Assembly: GCA_946894095.1 (NCBI GenBank)
Contig: OX335642.1
Coordinates: 26,795,021-26,859,020, forward strand
Direction of reading: 5' to 3'
From: Incurvaria masculella
Lineage: Eukaryota; Arthropoda; Insecta; Lepidoptera; Incurvariidae
DNA length: 64,000 nucleotides
This document shows positions 11,218-20,828 of the stretch, piece after piece. Under the pieces are notes generated by a model. That model saw only the letters and a program-made list of their open reading frames with translations. It searched no databases and had not been told where the DNA came from. The first letter of the stretch is position 1. Every line of letters begins with the position of its first letter. The translations under genes and the position numbers were made by a program.

Positions 11218-11307
11218 GACGGCAGTACGAAGTGTGGGTGACTGCGAGCACTGCGGCGGGAGAGGGGGAGCCTACGCGTCGAGTCACACAGACTCCCACC
11301 TCTAGAG
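11218..11307 (+). CDS. Dscam exon 14: end of FN3 domain 4
   Basis: TTGGCAG acceptor, G|GTTGGT donor, phase 1 to phase 1. It encodes GRQYEVWVTASTAAGEGEPT, then RRVTQTPTSR, the YEVWVTA.T..GEGE.T signature that ends FN4 in insect Dscam. Confidence 0.85.
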
Positions 11308-11801
11308 GTTGGTGGAAGGATACCTCTTTTTAAGTTTTGGAGGTAATAGAATAGCAGAGTTTTAAAAAAAAAGGAATCTTTGTAGATGCTTCTTACGCAT
11401 GACATACATAAACATCTGGTTAAGATGGTGTCCCAGCATCTTTTATTATTATTATTAAAGCCTTTACATTAAATAAATTCTAACATTATTTTTAACTTTT
11501 TGAATTTTTCTTTTTTTTTACTGTTTTCAAATCAGTTTTCCGGTGATATTTATTTGACAGTTCCTGTGTTTTCCTGTGTTTAGACATACATATTATCTTA
11601 CTTATTTTGCGAGATGAATGTGAAACGTGTCTACTACTTCACTTAGTGAAGGGATTGAAAACAACACTGAGTTTTGACCTTTGTTTTCTTTAATATTTCT
11701 TGACCCACCATCTAAAGTAAGCTATGACTTCCCCATTGGCCACATCGCGTCAGTGGACCTAGCAGACTGCAATCAACATCCAACGCATTTTTTTATTTCA
11801 G

Positions 11802-11981
11802 TGGTGGCCGGCATTGCTTCCCTCGGCGGGCCGCTGTCAATCGGTGTTGGTTCGTCTCTGTTGCTGGTGTGCCAGGCCGTGGGCAGCCCTCCGCCCCGTA
11901 CCGTCTGGTACCACAACCAGAACATCATCACACACCACCCGAGATACACGCTCAATCACGACGACAGCCTGTTGGTCAACA
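11802..11981 (+). CDS. Dscam exon 15: first part of Ig10
   Basis: ATTTCAG acceptor, A|GTAAGT donor, phase 1 to phase 1. It encodes VVAGIASLGGPLSIGVGSSL, then LLVCQAVGSPPPRTVWYHNQ and YTLNHDDSLLVN. An Ig between FN4 and FN5 is diagnostic of Dscam architecture. Confidence 0.9.
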
Positions 11982-12112
11982 GTAAGTTAAGTGTTATTTT
12001 ACCTGTCATGAGCGGACTGCCGTCCGTTGGGGAGGACTCAGCGTGAACATTTCTTCGCGATTTATATGCTGAGTCTGTTGGGTTTATAAACACCAGTCAG
12101 TAAAATATTACA

Positions 12113-12430
12113 CCAATGGGGAAGAAAACTCAAAGCTTATTGTATATGTTGCATGAGCGACCTCACCTTAAAAGCGCCAAAACTGTTATTCCCGTCAAAT
12201 TTCATTTACGAGTTTTTAGAGGAAAGATGTACTCTATGATGCAGTAAGAATAAGGTTCAGAGGAAAAGAAGAGCTTTTATTTGTCTTCAAACAAATTTAA
12301 ATTCATTGACCAGCACAAAATATTATAGGTTATGTATGTGTTACATTTTCTTTCCCACGACTTCTTTTGATTAGCATATTAAAGAATCATTTATTTTCGG
12401 AATAAATCTAATAAATAATTCAGTCATTTG
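12113..12430. repeat. Diverged dispersed repeat, copy 2
   Basis: Partner of 8635-8910, sharing TTGCATGAGCGACCT and following blocks; the two are diverged enough to be old. The downstream 12465-12492 is a short (AT)n run. Confidence 0.6.
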
Positions 12431-12771
12431 AATTACAATGATTGATTAAATAATAAAATTTATTATTAATATATATATATATTTATATATTTAAGATTAA
12501 ATATTTCAAATAAATTCTGTTTTATTTTGTATGGTATCTAACAGATCTTTTAGGTAATCTTGCTTAGACGCCACCTGTTTGTGGTGTGTAGACACCACGC
12601 GTTTAAGCGAGTTTTCATCCCCATTTGTTGTTATGTAAATGGTTCTTATTATTTGTCACTCTATTCACTTCCTTTCACTAACGCCGATTTCTTTTCGATC
12701 AAATTGTGATAACGCAAGTATTACCGCTGGACAATTTGGCCGTTAATGACCATGAACATCTGTTTTGACAG

Positions 12772-12972
12772 ATATCGATCAATCCCTGAGTGGCAACTAC
12801 ACGTGCCTAGCCAAGAACCTGTACGGGTCGGACTCGGTGGTGTACACGGTGACGGTACTGCCGCTGCCGGAACCACCGGTGCTGCGGGCGACGCCCTACA
12901 AGGACTCGCTCGTCGTGGAGTGGGAGCGCGTCTACTACGCCTTCAGCGAGCGCAGCACCTCGCAACAGATCA
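12772..12972 (+). CDS. Dscam exon 16: end of Ig10 and start of FN3 domain 5
   Basis: TTGACAG acceptor, A|GTGAGT donor, phase 1 to phase 1, 201 bp. It encodes NIDQSLSGNYTCLAKNLYG, the second Ig10 cysteine, then VLPLPEPPVLRATPYKDSLV and VEWERVYYAFSERST. Two damaged copies of most of this exon follow in the next intron. Confidence 0.87.
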
Positions 12973-12977
12973 GTGAG

Positions 12978-13008
12978 TTGGGTTAGGTTAGGTTAGGTTG
13001 CCTTGCCG
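12978..13008 (+). repeat. Interstitial TTAGG-like run after exon 16
   Basis: GGGTTAGGTTAGGTTAGGTT, three perfect TTAGG units, directly follows the exon 16 donor. Shorter versions follow copy 2 (13199-13212) and copy 3 (13418-13438). TTAGG is the ancestral insect telomere repeat. Here it marks each junction of the tandem duplication. Confidence 0.8.
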
Positions 13009-13193
13009 AGCGACAACTACACGTGCCTAGCCAAGAACCTGTACGGGTCAGACTCGGTGGTGTACACGGTGACGGTACTGCCACCTCCGGAGCCGCCGGT
13101 GCTGCGGGCAACGCCTTACAAGGACTCGCTCGTCGTGGAGTGGGAGCGTGTCTACTACGCCTCAGCGAGCGCAGAACCTCGAAACAGATCAGT
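13008..13193 (+). pseudogene. Damaged tandem copy of Dscam exon 16 (copy 2)
   Basis: The segment repeats exon 16 from DNYTCLAKNLYG to its GTGAGT donor with few substitutions. It lacks the start of the exon and a clear acceptor (it follows TTGCCGAG). One base is lost in the codons for YYAF (CGCCTTCAG becomes CGCCTCAG), which shifts the end out of frame. Probably not spliced; if it were, the transcript would be out of frame. Confidence 0.8.
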
Positions 13194-13225
13194 GAGTTGG
13201 GTTACGTTAGGTTGCCTTGCCGAGC

Positions 13226-13413
13226 AACAACTACACGTGCCTAGCCAAGAACCTGTACGGTCGCACTCGGTGGTGTACACGGTGACGGTACTGCCGCAAC
13301 CGGAGCCGCCGGTGCTGCGGGCGACGCCCTGCAAGGACTCGCTCGTCGTGGAGTGGCAGTGCGTCTACTACGCCTTCAGCGATCGCAGCACCTGAACCTC
13401 ACAACAGATCAGT
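13226..13413 (+). pseudogene. Damaged tandem copy of Dscam exon 16 (copy 3)
   Basis: The third tandem copy begins at the same point as copy 2. It has a one-base deletion early (TACGGGTC becomes TACGGTC) and an insertion with a stop near the end (CACCTGAACCTCACAACAG). The GTGAGT donor at its end is retained. A fourth start, GCCGAGCGAGAACTATATG near 13445, fades at once. Confidence 0.78.
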
Positions 13414-14001
13414 GAGTTGGGTTAGGTTAGGCTAGGTTGCCTTGCCGAGCGAGAACTATATGTGGCAGTATTTTCGTCCTTACCAATTCACCAAGACTGA
13501 AGGAGAGGCAAACTGCCTTTTCCCTTTTTTGGGAGCATAGTTTTGCCATGGTGGTGGGATTTGAACCCCCATCTGTTGTCCATGCCCATCAAAAAATGTT
13601 TCTCAGTGAGTTTACCTTACAAGAACCACAACAGCTGGGTAGAGAGTATTTTCAACTGGAAAAAGATGTAGTGACAAGAATCAAAAAGGTATGTTAAGAT
13701 GGCTTTCCTAGGCCACAATCCTTTGGGTCGCCAGGAGATCCCATGAACAGTTAGGACAGTCATCTTTCAACCCAAGCTATGTATTCCACGAGAGAAAAAA
13801 ATATCTCAGTGAGTTTACCTGAAGAGGACCGCAATAGCTTGGTTAGGGAGCATTACCAACTGGAAAAGATGTACCTACCTAGTGACGAGAATAGAAAGGA
13901 TATGGTAGACCAGGGAAAGCCCCGGGAGAACCGAAGGCTTCTTTTTGTAACTCACAAATGATAAGAGCCGCCATCTTTGATCGCGAACGATGTTCTCCCA
14001 G

Positions 14002-14202
14002 GCTACAGCCTCTCGTGGCGCGAGCGGGGCGGCGCGTGGCAGGAGGCGTGGCCAGCAGCGAAGGTGGCCGGTCCATCGGGGCTTCAGACGCACGCGCTCA
14101 CCGGCCTCAAGTGCGGCACCAAGTACGGCCTGCGCATCACCGCCACCAACAGGGTGGGCACTTCGCAGCCGGCCTACCTCGACGTGAGCACACTCGGAGG
14201 CA
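14002..14202 (+). CDS. Dscam exon 17: rest of FN3 domain 5
   Basis: TCCCAG acceptor, A|GTAAGC donor, phase 1 to phase 1. It encodes SYSLSWRERGGAWQEAW, then LTGLKCGTKYGLRITATNRV and GTSQPAYLDVSTLGG, the second half of FN5. Confidence 0.88.
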
Positions 14203-14906
14203 GTAAGCTTACACACTCTTTTTGAGATGTTTACTTATCTCCTAGGAGTTTCGATTTACGTTTCATGTTTTCACTCGTATGGTACTTTAATAACGTCTGG
14301 GGGTCTATTGGTTTGCGTCAATCTTTCCATCGATAATGCGTAGCTTTGACAATAGCGGTCAGACCGGTTTTCTCGAAAGAAATGTTCCCGAAGCTTTTCC
14401 CATTTTTTTAAATACTAAAAATATTATTATTTCTTTGAATCGATGAGGCCAATAGTCTATGAATAATAATTTACCAAGAAAAGGTATGTATTTTACCAAG
14501 TAGTTATTTCTATAGTAATGTTTGTTAAATTGCTTACCCAGCATCCGATCTTTTAACCCTGGATCGGTCGCTTGCGGACTCTGGACCCAACATACTTAGT
14601 TTGTTTTAATTTCTCTTGATACATTTATATTAGCAATGTGGGGTACATTGCTAATATATATGCTCTTCTTAAACTAAATCTGATGGAAGTCTAATTTAGT
14701 GCAATCAGGTGTGCATCGAGACTTCACAAGGTTTTGTGTGTTCCGACCAAGAATCTATTATCAACCATTTGTGTCAAGACATTGTAGCGTGGGTCGGTAT
14801 ATGTTAAATGGTGTAGGTATTTGAGGTATGTACAGTCGATTTAGTTGACACCTCAAATACTCTATTCAATGCTGTATGTAAGTTAGTGAAAACGAAGGTC
14901 GAAGTT

Positions 14907-15272
14907 TTTTTTTAATGCAACCTGACATGGATGGCTAATACCACAAAACTACCATTATTATAATAGCCCAATATACCACATTCCCGAAGAAATAAGGTAC
15001 CATGCCAGGACCTTCCCTTTATGAGCGCGGCAACATTGAACTGAATGGAAAACACGGACAATTTTTCATTGCCGCTTCGAGCATCTTTTCATCCAATGTG
15101 ATGGTAGGGTATGAGACCTATGGTTTTACATGCATGGAGCAGCTCGCATTCGTGACAAAATGCACTTAAACAACTCAGAAAGAGAAAGAAAGTGGCGCAA
15201 GAACGGGCGAGGATTTGAACCCAGACCCATAGTATTCCAGGCAAGTCCCTGCACTACTAGGCTACGAGCCGC
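14907..15272 (-). repeat. SINE, tRNA-derived head, near full length
   Basis: In reverse it starts with a tRNA-like region (GTAGCCTAGTAGTGCAGGGA, then B box GGGTTCAAATCC), runs through the shared body and ends in an A-rich tail (T-run at 14907). One of the most complete copies. Confidence 0.85.
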
Positions 15273-15361
15273 TCAAAAGTGCAAAGTGATTTAGCGATAG
15301 GAGTAATAATAGCGTATTTCAGTTCAAAACGCATTTATCAATTGACATATTTCTTTCGCAG

Positions 15362-15522
15362 TACCGATCCCGCCGACGAGCGACGAGTGGCTATGGAGCA
15401 ACTCGAGCCACATCTACATCCAGCTCACGGGCTGGGAGGAGAACGGCTGCGAGATCAACTCCTGGGAGGTGGAGTACCGCGAGGCGGGCTCGCTGCTATG
15501 GCATCGCGCCACCAATAGGATC
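15362..15522 (+). CDS. Dscam exon 18: first half of FN3 domain 6
   Basis: TTCGCAG acceptor, ATC|GTAAGT donor, phase 1 to phase 0. It encodes IPIPPTSDEWLWSNSSHIYI, then QLTGWEENGCEINSWEVEYR, which matches the Dscam FN6 pattern (W...GC.I..W.VEYR). Confidence 0.9.
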
Positions 15523-15744
15523 GTAAGTTGAAGATAATCAGTACGTCGCACACAATTTTAGCTTTTATATAGATGTATAGAATACATATATTAATTTATT
15601 TGCTCTATTATTTATATTTATACTCTTAGCAAAGCTTTTACCAGGTTATTATTTTCAGCATCATTTGCAGCATACTCAGTAAAATATGAAAGAAAACAGA
15701 GAAACTATCACTTTTTCAACTTTACTGCAAATTTAATAAAAATG

Positions 15745-15935
15745 AGATACACCTGTTTGTCCCGGGTGCGACGGGTTAGTCATCGTGTTTGCGTCCACTG
15801 CTGGACATACGCCTCTCCAATTTTTCTCAAGTCCTCCCGGCCCTCAGCGGTACGGAACCACTGCTTTCCCCCGACGCAATTGATGTCGTCATCCCACCTG
15901 GCGTATGGTCTTCCCACAATAATGCGTGTTGCCAT
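15745..15935 (-). repeat. LINE 3' end fragment (lepidopteran type)
   Basis: GTCCACTGCTGGACATACGC, then CGGTACGGAACCACTGCTTT. In reverse this encodes the end of a LINE ORF of the form 'E..W.R.GEAYVQQWT', also seen in sense at 46425-46550. Confidence 0.75.
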
Positions 15936-16390
15936 TCTGTAGAAAACAAATTATATCATCGCGTGTGCTATTTCTGGTTCTCGAACACCGATATTCGGTG
16001 GCTATTGTCTATCTGCTTTTGCCCAATTCGAAACCTAAACTAACTGCAGCGAACCCACCACCATGCAACTGAGCCAATCTGACGGCTGAAATAAAGACTT
16101 CTTTATCGTGCATCAAAGAAAAAATATAATTACAGAAAATACAGAGAAAAGTATAAATATCTGTGTGTATGTGATATTAGAATAGCAAATAATGAAGTAA
16201 CATAAAGCATAAAACAATATGATAATTTTTTTCCCGTTTTCAAGATTGTTTTTCAAGATTGCACGCAAGTCTTTCGTAAGATGTGACGCCTAGGTAAAAG
16301 AAAATATTCCGAAAATTGAAGACTACATCACACAATCGCAGGGAGGCAGTAGTTCCCATTTTATTCGTCCGTAACAATGATTGTGGGCAG

Positions 16391-16550
16391 CCGTTCTCGG
16401 ACGCGAGTCGGGGCCGCGGCGGACGCTTCTCGTCGTTTGCCGTGGGCGAGCTGGCGGCGGCGCGCTGGTACCAGCTGCGCGTCACCGCCGCCAGCGACGC
16501 CGGCGCCGTCACCACGCTCTACAGCTACGCCACCAAAACTATAGACGGAG
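16391..16550 (+). CDS. Dscam exon 19: second half of FN3 domain 6
   Basis: The acceptor GTGGGCAG is chosen by phase 0; its pyrimidine tract is weak. Donor G|GTTGTT. It encodes PFSDASRGRGGRFSSFAVGE, then LAAARWYQLRVTAASDAGAV and YSYATKTIDG, the last strands before the membrane-proximal stalk. Confidence 0.83.
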
Positions 16551-16560
16551 GTTGTTTATC

Positions 16561-16915
16561 TTTTTTTTATGTTAATTGACATTGAGGACTAATACCACAC
16601 CCACAGTCATTATATTATCCCAAACCACCACATTTCCGGAGGAATTAGGTGCCATGCCAGGACCTTCCCTTTATGAGCGCTACACTGAACTGGTTGGAAA
16701 ACACGGACAATTTCTCATTAGAGTTTACGTCATATTTTCATTTAATGTGATGGGCTTAACTCTACCACTTAGTAAGGGAAGGGGACCTACAGTTTTACAT
16801 GGTTTCTGAACCATGCAACAGCTAATTCGTGACGAAATGCATTTATCCAACACGCAAAGAGAAAGAAAGTGGAATAGAAGGCAAGTCCCTGCGCCACTAA
16901 GCTATAAGCTGCTCA
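16561..16915 (-). repeat. SINE, tRNA-derived head, degenerate
   Basis: T-run and ACTAATACCACACCCACAGT at the tail side, GGTGCCATGCCAGGACCTTC in the body, GGCAAGTCCCTGCGCCACTA at the head side; the B box is partly deleted. Confidence 0.8.
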
Positions 16916-17067
16916 GAGAAAGCACACAGAATGAAAGAAATATTTTATTAAATTCAATGCTCCATCTGTTTTTCACCCAAGCCCATTTGCTGTTTGATTG
17001 AAACTCATAATCTAGCTCTGTCACAATAAAATGTACTTAGTTTAATACATAAATTGACAATTTTCAG

Positions 17068-17185
17068 AACAAATTGGCCCACCTACCGACTACCTGGACC
17101 TAAATATGCTGGTGATAATCTGCAGTTCGGTGCTTCTCGTCCTGTGCTCAATGACAGGCGTCTATATCCTCATACGGAGGAACAA
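17068..17185 (+). CDS. Dscam exon 20: transmembrane segment
   Basis: TTTTCAG acceptor, AA|GTAAGC donor, phase 1 to phase 2. It encodes EQIGPPTDYLDLNM, then a helix around VIICSSVLLVLCSMTGVYIL, followed by the stop-transfer RRNK. Only one such exon is visible, with no alternative TM exon alongside. Confidence 0.9.
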
Positions 17186-17339
17186 GTAAGCTCACCTTCA
17201 AATACACAACTAGCTGTACATAATGTACAAAAGCCCGTGGTACCCCTTCTTTCCATTCTCGTTGGCCGGTCTGGCTATTGCATGAAAATTCTGATTCAGA
17301 CTTTGGACAGATTTTATCATATCGACACTTCTATATGCA

Positions 17340-17465
17340 TTGGTTCGTTTTTTTATGATCCTAATTCCTTTATGAGCACGTCTACACTGAACTGGACGCA
17401 AAATACAGACAATTTTTCATTTCCGCTCCAACCATAGTGTCATCCAATGCGGCGGTACCAATGGT
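17340..17465 (-). repeat. SINE fragment
   Basis: TTTATGAGCACGTCTACACT, AATTTTTCATTTCCGCTCCA and ATCCAATGCGGCGGTACCA match the central body only. Confidence 0.7.
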
Positions 17466-17635
17466 TGTTCACGTATCATCAATACATCAGCTTGTCCTGT
17501 ATTGTCTGCCAAAACTATGTCACACAGCTAGGCTTTTCACATTCTCTGAGCCACTCAAGTGATTTCCAGGGTAGAAAATTGCCAATAAAGTTATGAACAT
17601 TTGAGCTCCAAAACACATTGTTTGTTTTTTTATAG

Positions 17636-17817
17636 ACACAGTCAACTAAGTGAATACCGCGATTCGCTGGCGACCGACTTCAAGTCGGAAGGTGGCAATC
17701 TGCCGTCGGACGCGTCGCAGAGCAACGTTTGCGCGCCGGCCGGCCTCAAGGAGCAGCACAACTGCAACCGCCTCTACAGCACGCCCGTCAACGTGCGCAA
17801 CCACACCAGCAAGAACG
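17636..17817 (+). CDS. Dscam exon 21: cytoplasmic tail
   Basis: TTTATAG acceptor (a second AG six bases downstream keeps the frame), G|GTGAGA donor, phase 2 to phase 1. It encodes QLSEYRDSLATDFKSEGGNL, then LKEQHNCNRLYSTPVNVRN. It is hydrophilic, without repeats. Confidence 0.83.
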
Positions 17818-18474
17818 GTGAGAGAACACGTTCGGACACATCCAACTGTAGGTTGCCCATAGACCTTGCATAGCGCGCTGTGCTTACAGGACGACCAAAG
17901 CGTGAGAGTGAGACGTCAACTCAACGTACCGCTACCGCGATTTCGAGGGAGATGGAACACATCTGTCCGATGAGACAACTTGTGAAATCTTTATTTTTAA
18001 AAAGGAGTTGCGCTCATGGAATGTGATTTTTTTTTTTTTTTTTTATGATTTCTCTAGTTTTCCTTAAAAACCTTATATTGACCTGTGCTATATATATAGA
18101 TTGTTAAGTAAACGGGAGTAAAACACCCGGACAAAAACCCTTTTTTTTGATTCTCGATTCTTTGTCAAATTTTTTCTTAACTTTTCCTCAATATTTCAAA
18201 GTAAAACTTATTCATAACTCCAGATTATTGTTTTTAAGCTAGAAAGCGATTTCGATATTTTTTTAATTAAAAAATTAATTTCATTACATTTTGTATGAAA
18301 TGATTTTGGTCTCATCCGTCAGTTCACTCTGTATGTTTTTAGATTCTAAACCTACCAGGTTACCACCGCTCACTACAACTAATAATAATTGTTGACACAG
18401 TAATATGCTTTTAATGCTCGTAAGTGAAGAAGTTCTTGTTTAAATATGTTCAAAAATATTGTCATTGGTTGCAG

Positions 18475-18591
18475 AAATGTACGAGATAAGTCCGTACGCA
18501 CAGTTCGCGGTCGGTTTCCGCACATTCGGCCACATCGACAACCAAGACCAGCCCGGATACGTCAAGACCAAACAGACTTGCTACAACACAG
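18475..18591 (+). CDS. Dscam exon 22: cytoplasmic tail with SPYA motif
   Basis: GGTTGCAG acceptor, G|GTGAAT donor, phase 1 to phase 1. It encodes EMYEISPYAQFAVGFRTFGH, then IDNQDQPGYVKTKQTCYN. The YEISPYAQF stretch resembles the tyrosine-containing tail motif shared by Dscam proteins, thought to bind SH2/SH3 adaptors. Confidence 0.87.
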
Positions 18592-19181
18592 GTGAATACA
18601 TCAATAACAACTCCTTAAGTTTATTTGATGGCAATTTCAGTAGGTAGTGATTAAATATTTGGGTTTCGTGAAGCAGTTAATATCGGTGTATTTAATTTAA
18701 TTTCATTTATTCAAACTTTTGGTAGTAAAACTACACTTAGTTACGTCACAAACGGATTGATCCGCGGATTTGATCAACTCAGTAAAATACAGTTAAAATA
18801 CACACTTAGATCTAAATGCTACTGTCAAACAATTATTTGCTGCAGAGCAGTTTAAGACCAAGAACAAGGACCAAAGAAACGGCCACCCTAAGTGTAAATG
18901 GATTAAGAGTAACTGTAGGCTTCTGTCTGTTGACGGCACTGAGTGAGGCAGGACAGGAGATAGTACCAGATCTAATTTGTATAGCGTCAGCGTAGTCACG
19001 TTTTAGTGATAATACACTGACGGTAGCGCCAGCTATTCAACAAGCGAATTCATAAGCGAACTACTGGCCGGCTGTACCATCAGTGTATGGTTACCTTATT
19101 TGATGGTGGACGGCTAATTAAGTGTTAAGACCAGCGCGAGTTCACAATTGGTCGTTAATTTCGTGTTTATTTTTGTTACAG

Positions 19182-19262
19182 AGACAAGTTTTCAGATGTG
19201 TTCAGAGTCCGAAGACAGTGACAGTATCTCTAAGTCGACAACACTTAAAAGCGTGCCGGGCA
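19182..19262 (+). CDS. Dscam exon 23: cytoplasmic tail
   Basis: TGTTACAG acceptor, A|GTGAGT donor, phase 1 to phase 1. It encodes ETSFQMCSESEDSDSISKST, then TLKSVPG, an acidic serine-rich segment. The phase fits its neighbours. Confidence 0.8.
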
Positions 19263-19487
19263 GTGAGTACAACTTGCTGTTACCTTCATGTGGCAATGAA
19301 AAGTATTCCTCTAATCTTTACTCATTCTCGGGAAGGCTATATCAGCGAATACACATACTCATGTACAGATCCCAAAAGTCATGCATTTTAGAAATGGGAG
19401 GGCATTCCCATTACAACAAATACAACAATAAATATACTTTGTTTTCGCATTGTCAACTGAAAGACGTTGTGATCTGAATTGAAAAGG

Positions 19488-19770
19488 CTATGTTAAGATG
19501 GTTTGGACATGTAGAATGGATGGGTGATGAAAGAATGGCGAAACAAATTTGTAGAACAGAAGCGAGTAGAATTGTCATGTCCGGGCGTCCAAAGAAAACC
19601 ACGACCAGATTGTGATATTTCGTTAAGGTCAGGTTCTTAGCACCCTTAACTGTTGAGAAAGTATTAAAAGATGTATCTGTGGAGAGGAAGCGAATTGTAC
19701 TTTATGAAGCTCTATCATCTCTGCCTACCCATCTACTGTACTGGGCAAGTATGTATGTATGTATACCCAA
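19488..19770 (+). repeat. LINE remnant, end of reverse-transcriptase ORF
   Basis: The translation includes RWFGHVERMGDERMAKQI-like residues (KAMLRWFGHVEWMGDERM around 19490-19545), the typical C-terminal segment of non-LTR retrotransposon ORFs, followed by frameshifts and a (TATG)n tail near 19748. Confidence 0.75.
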
Positions 19771-19844
19771 TAAATATAGCTATGTGGATTTAGTAGAATT
19801 TATCCCAATCGCCCAGAAGGTATTCATCTTTATACTATGTGTTC

Positions 19845-20214
19845 TTAAGGCTGTTCCGACCCATATAAAGTTGTTTGCACACATAACGCAAAAAGTATTT
19901 CACTTTAAGCCACAAATTAATAATAAAAGTTTAATATAGTCATATTACTTGCAGCGAAAACCATTTCACAATTTCAGGATTATTGGTTTTGTTACAATTT
20001 ATTTAAATACGATTTTTATTTAACAGCGCCATCTAACGGTGTAAAACTTCAAATCGGCAATTAACTACAACGAAACCATTAAACCAATTGTGAATATGTT
20101 TTTGCTGCAACTACTATGGCTATATTTAATATTTTTGACGAATTCGTGCCTTAAAGTGCAATACTTTTTCCGTTCTGTGTAAAAAAACCATTGTATGGGT
20201 CGGAACATCCTTAA
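19845..20214. mobile_element. MITE-like element with about 75-bp terminal inverted repeats
   Basis: The left end TTAAGGCTGTTCCGACCCAT pairs with the right end ATGGGTCGGAACATCCTTAA; complementarity continues inward through AAAAAGTATTTCACTTTAAG against CTTAAAGTGCAATACTTTTT. There is no transposase. It sits in the last Dscam intron. Confidence 0.85.
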
Positions 20215-20349
20215 ACACTCACTCCATAATAGACGACAATTAAAAATCAATCTAAATGATATTTGCAACAATTATTGAGTGCTCTGTATGTTTTTTTCTA
20301 ACAAAACAGTTTTCACTACCTTTCCCTTCATATTAGAATAAAAACACAC

Positions 20350-20445
20350 CTTCAGCCATGTTACTAGCCCAATACACCACATGAGAACTAGGTACCATAC
20401 CAGGACCTTCCTTATATTGAACTGGATGGAAAACGTGGACAATTT
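20350..20445 (-). repeat. SINE fragment
   Basis: GGTACCATACCAGGACCTTC and TTGAACTGGATGGAAAACG match the shared body; the ends are missing. Confidence 0.65.
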
Positions 20446-20799
20446 TGAGTATTTAGTATATTTATATTTTTACCGACCCGAGCAGGGTTAACCCTGATAG
20501 GGTTATCCTAATAAGTACAGAAGGGGATATTTTTACTAGGAATCTGAACCACAAACTTTAAATGCCCTCTCTTACGACATGCACGGGAAGAAATTCAGAG
20601 GGAGTATATCCATCCTTATATTTTCGCCCGAAGAAGAAAGAAATAAAAAAAACATGTTCCAGTCGTATGATTAATGAATATGTATGTATGTTTACACAAG
20701 ATTTTGTCCTGTCAAAATTTGCATGCTCTTTGAACTAGGTGCGTTTTGGCACCTCTATCCTGGAAAACAAAATATTTAACAGCCCCCATTGTATTTCAG

Positions 20800-20828
20800 A
20801 ATCATGCCGAGTACCGCATCACAGATAG
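20800..20828 (+). CDS. Dscam last coding exon (short terminus)
   Basis: GTATTTCAG acceptor. In the phase left by exon 23 (phase 1) it adds KSCRVPHHR and stops at TAG 20826-20828. Another frame (NHAEYRITDSQLQQINRI, stop TAA at 20854-20856) is longer but would need a different upstream donor phase. AATAAA lies at 20841-20846, so the 3' UTR may be short or continue downstream. Confidence 0.6.

Larger units (their letters stand above)
557..20828 (+). other. Dscam: Dscam-family cell-adhesion receptor gene (5' end outside window), 24 exons seen
   Basis: Gene-level entry; exons are listed separately. Joined in phase, the 24 exons give 1,074 codons plus stop. Domain order is Ig, Ig, FN3 x4, Ig, FN3 x2, transmembrane helix, cytoplasmic tail, which is the C-terminal two thirds of Dscam (9 Ig, 4 FN3, Ig10, 2 FN3, TM). 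The Ig cores show the Cys...Trp...Cys pattern (for example VACSASGYPQ...W and FYSCNVENG), and the FN3 repeats show paired W and Y/L cores. Dscam proteins are homophilic neuronal adhesion and axon-guidance receptors at the plasma membrane. The tail contains YEISPYAQF, like the SPYA motif of Dscam tails. The family call is firm. The paralogue (Dscam1 to Dscam4) cannot be decided, because the Ig2, Ig3 and Ig7 exons are outside the window; only one transmembrane exon is seen, whereas Dscam1 has two alternatives. Confidence 0.92.

Noticed and set aside
12978..13438. A true telomere or chromosome-fusion scar
   Set aside because: Only three TTAGG units, repeated with each exon copy inside a gene intron; too short to support a fusion.
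13875..14216. 113-codon minus-strand ORF over Dscam exon 17
   Set aside because: Antisense shadow of a GC-rich FN3 exon.
15185..15272. A tRNA gene (minus strand)
   Set aside because: A and B boxes are recognisable, but the acceptor and anticodon stems do not close well, and it is the head of a SINE.
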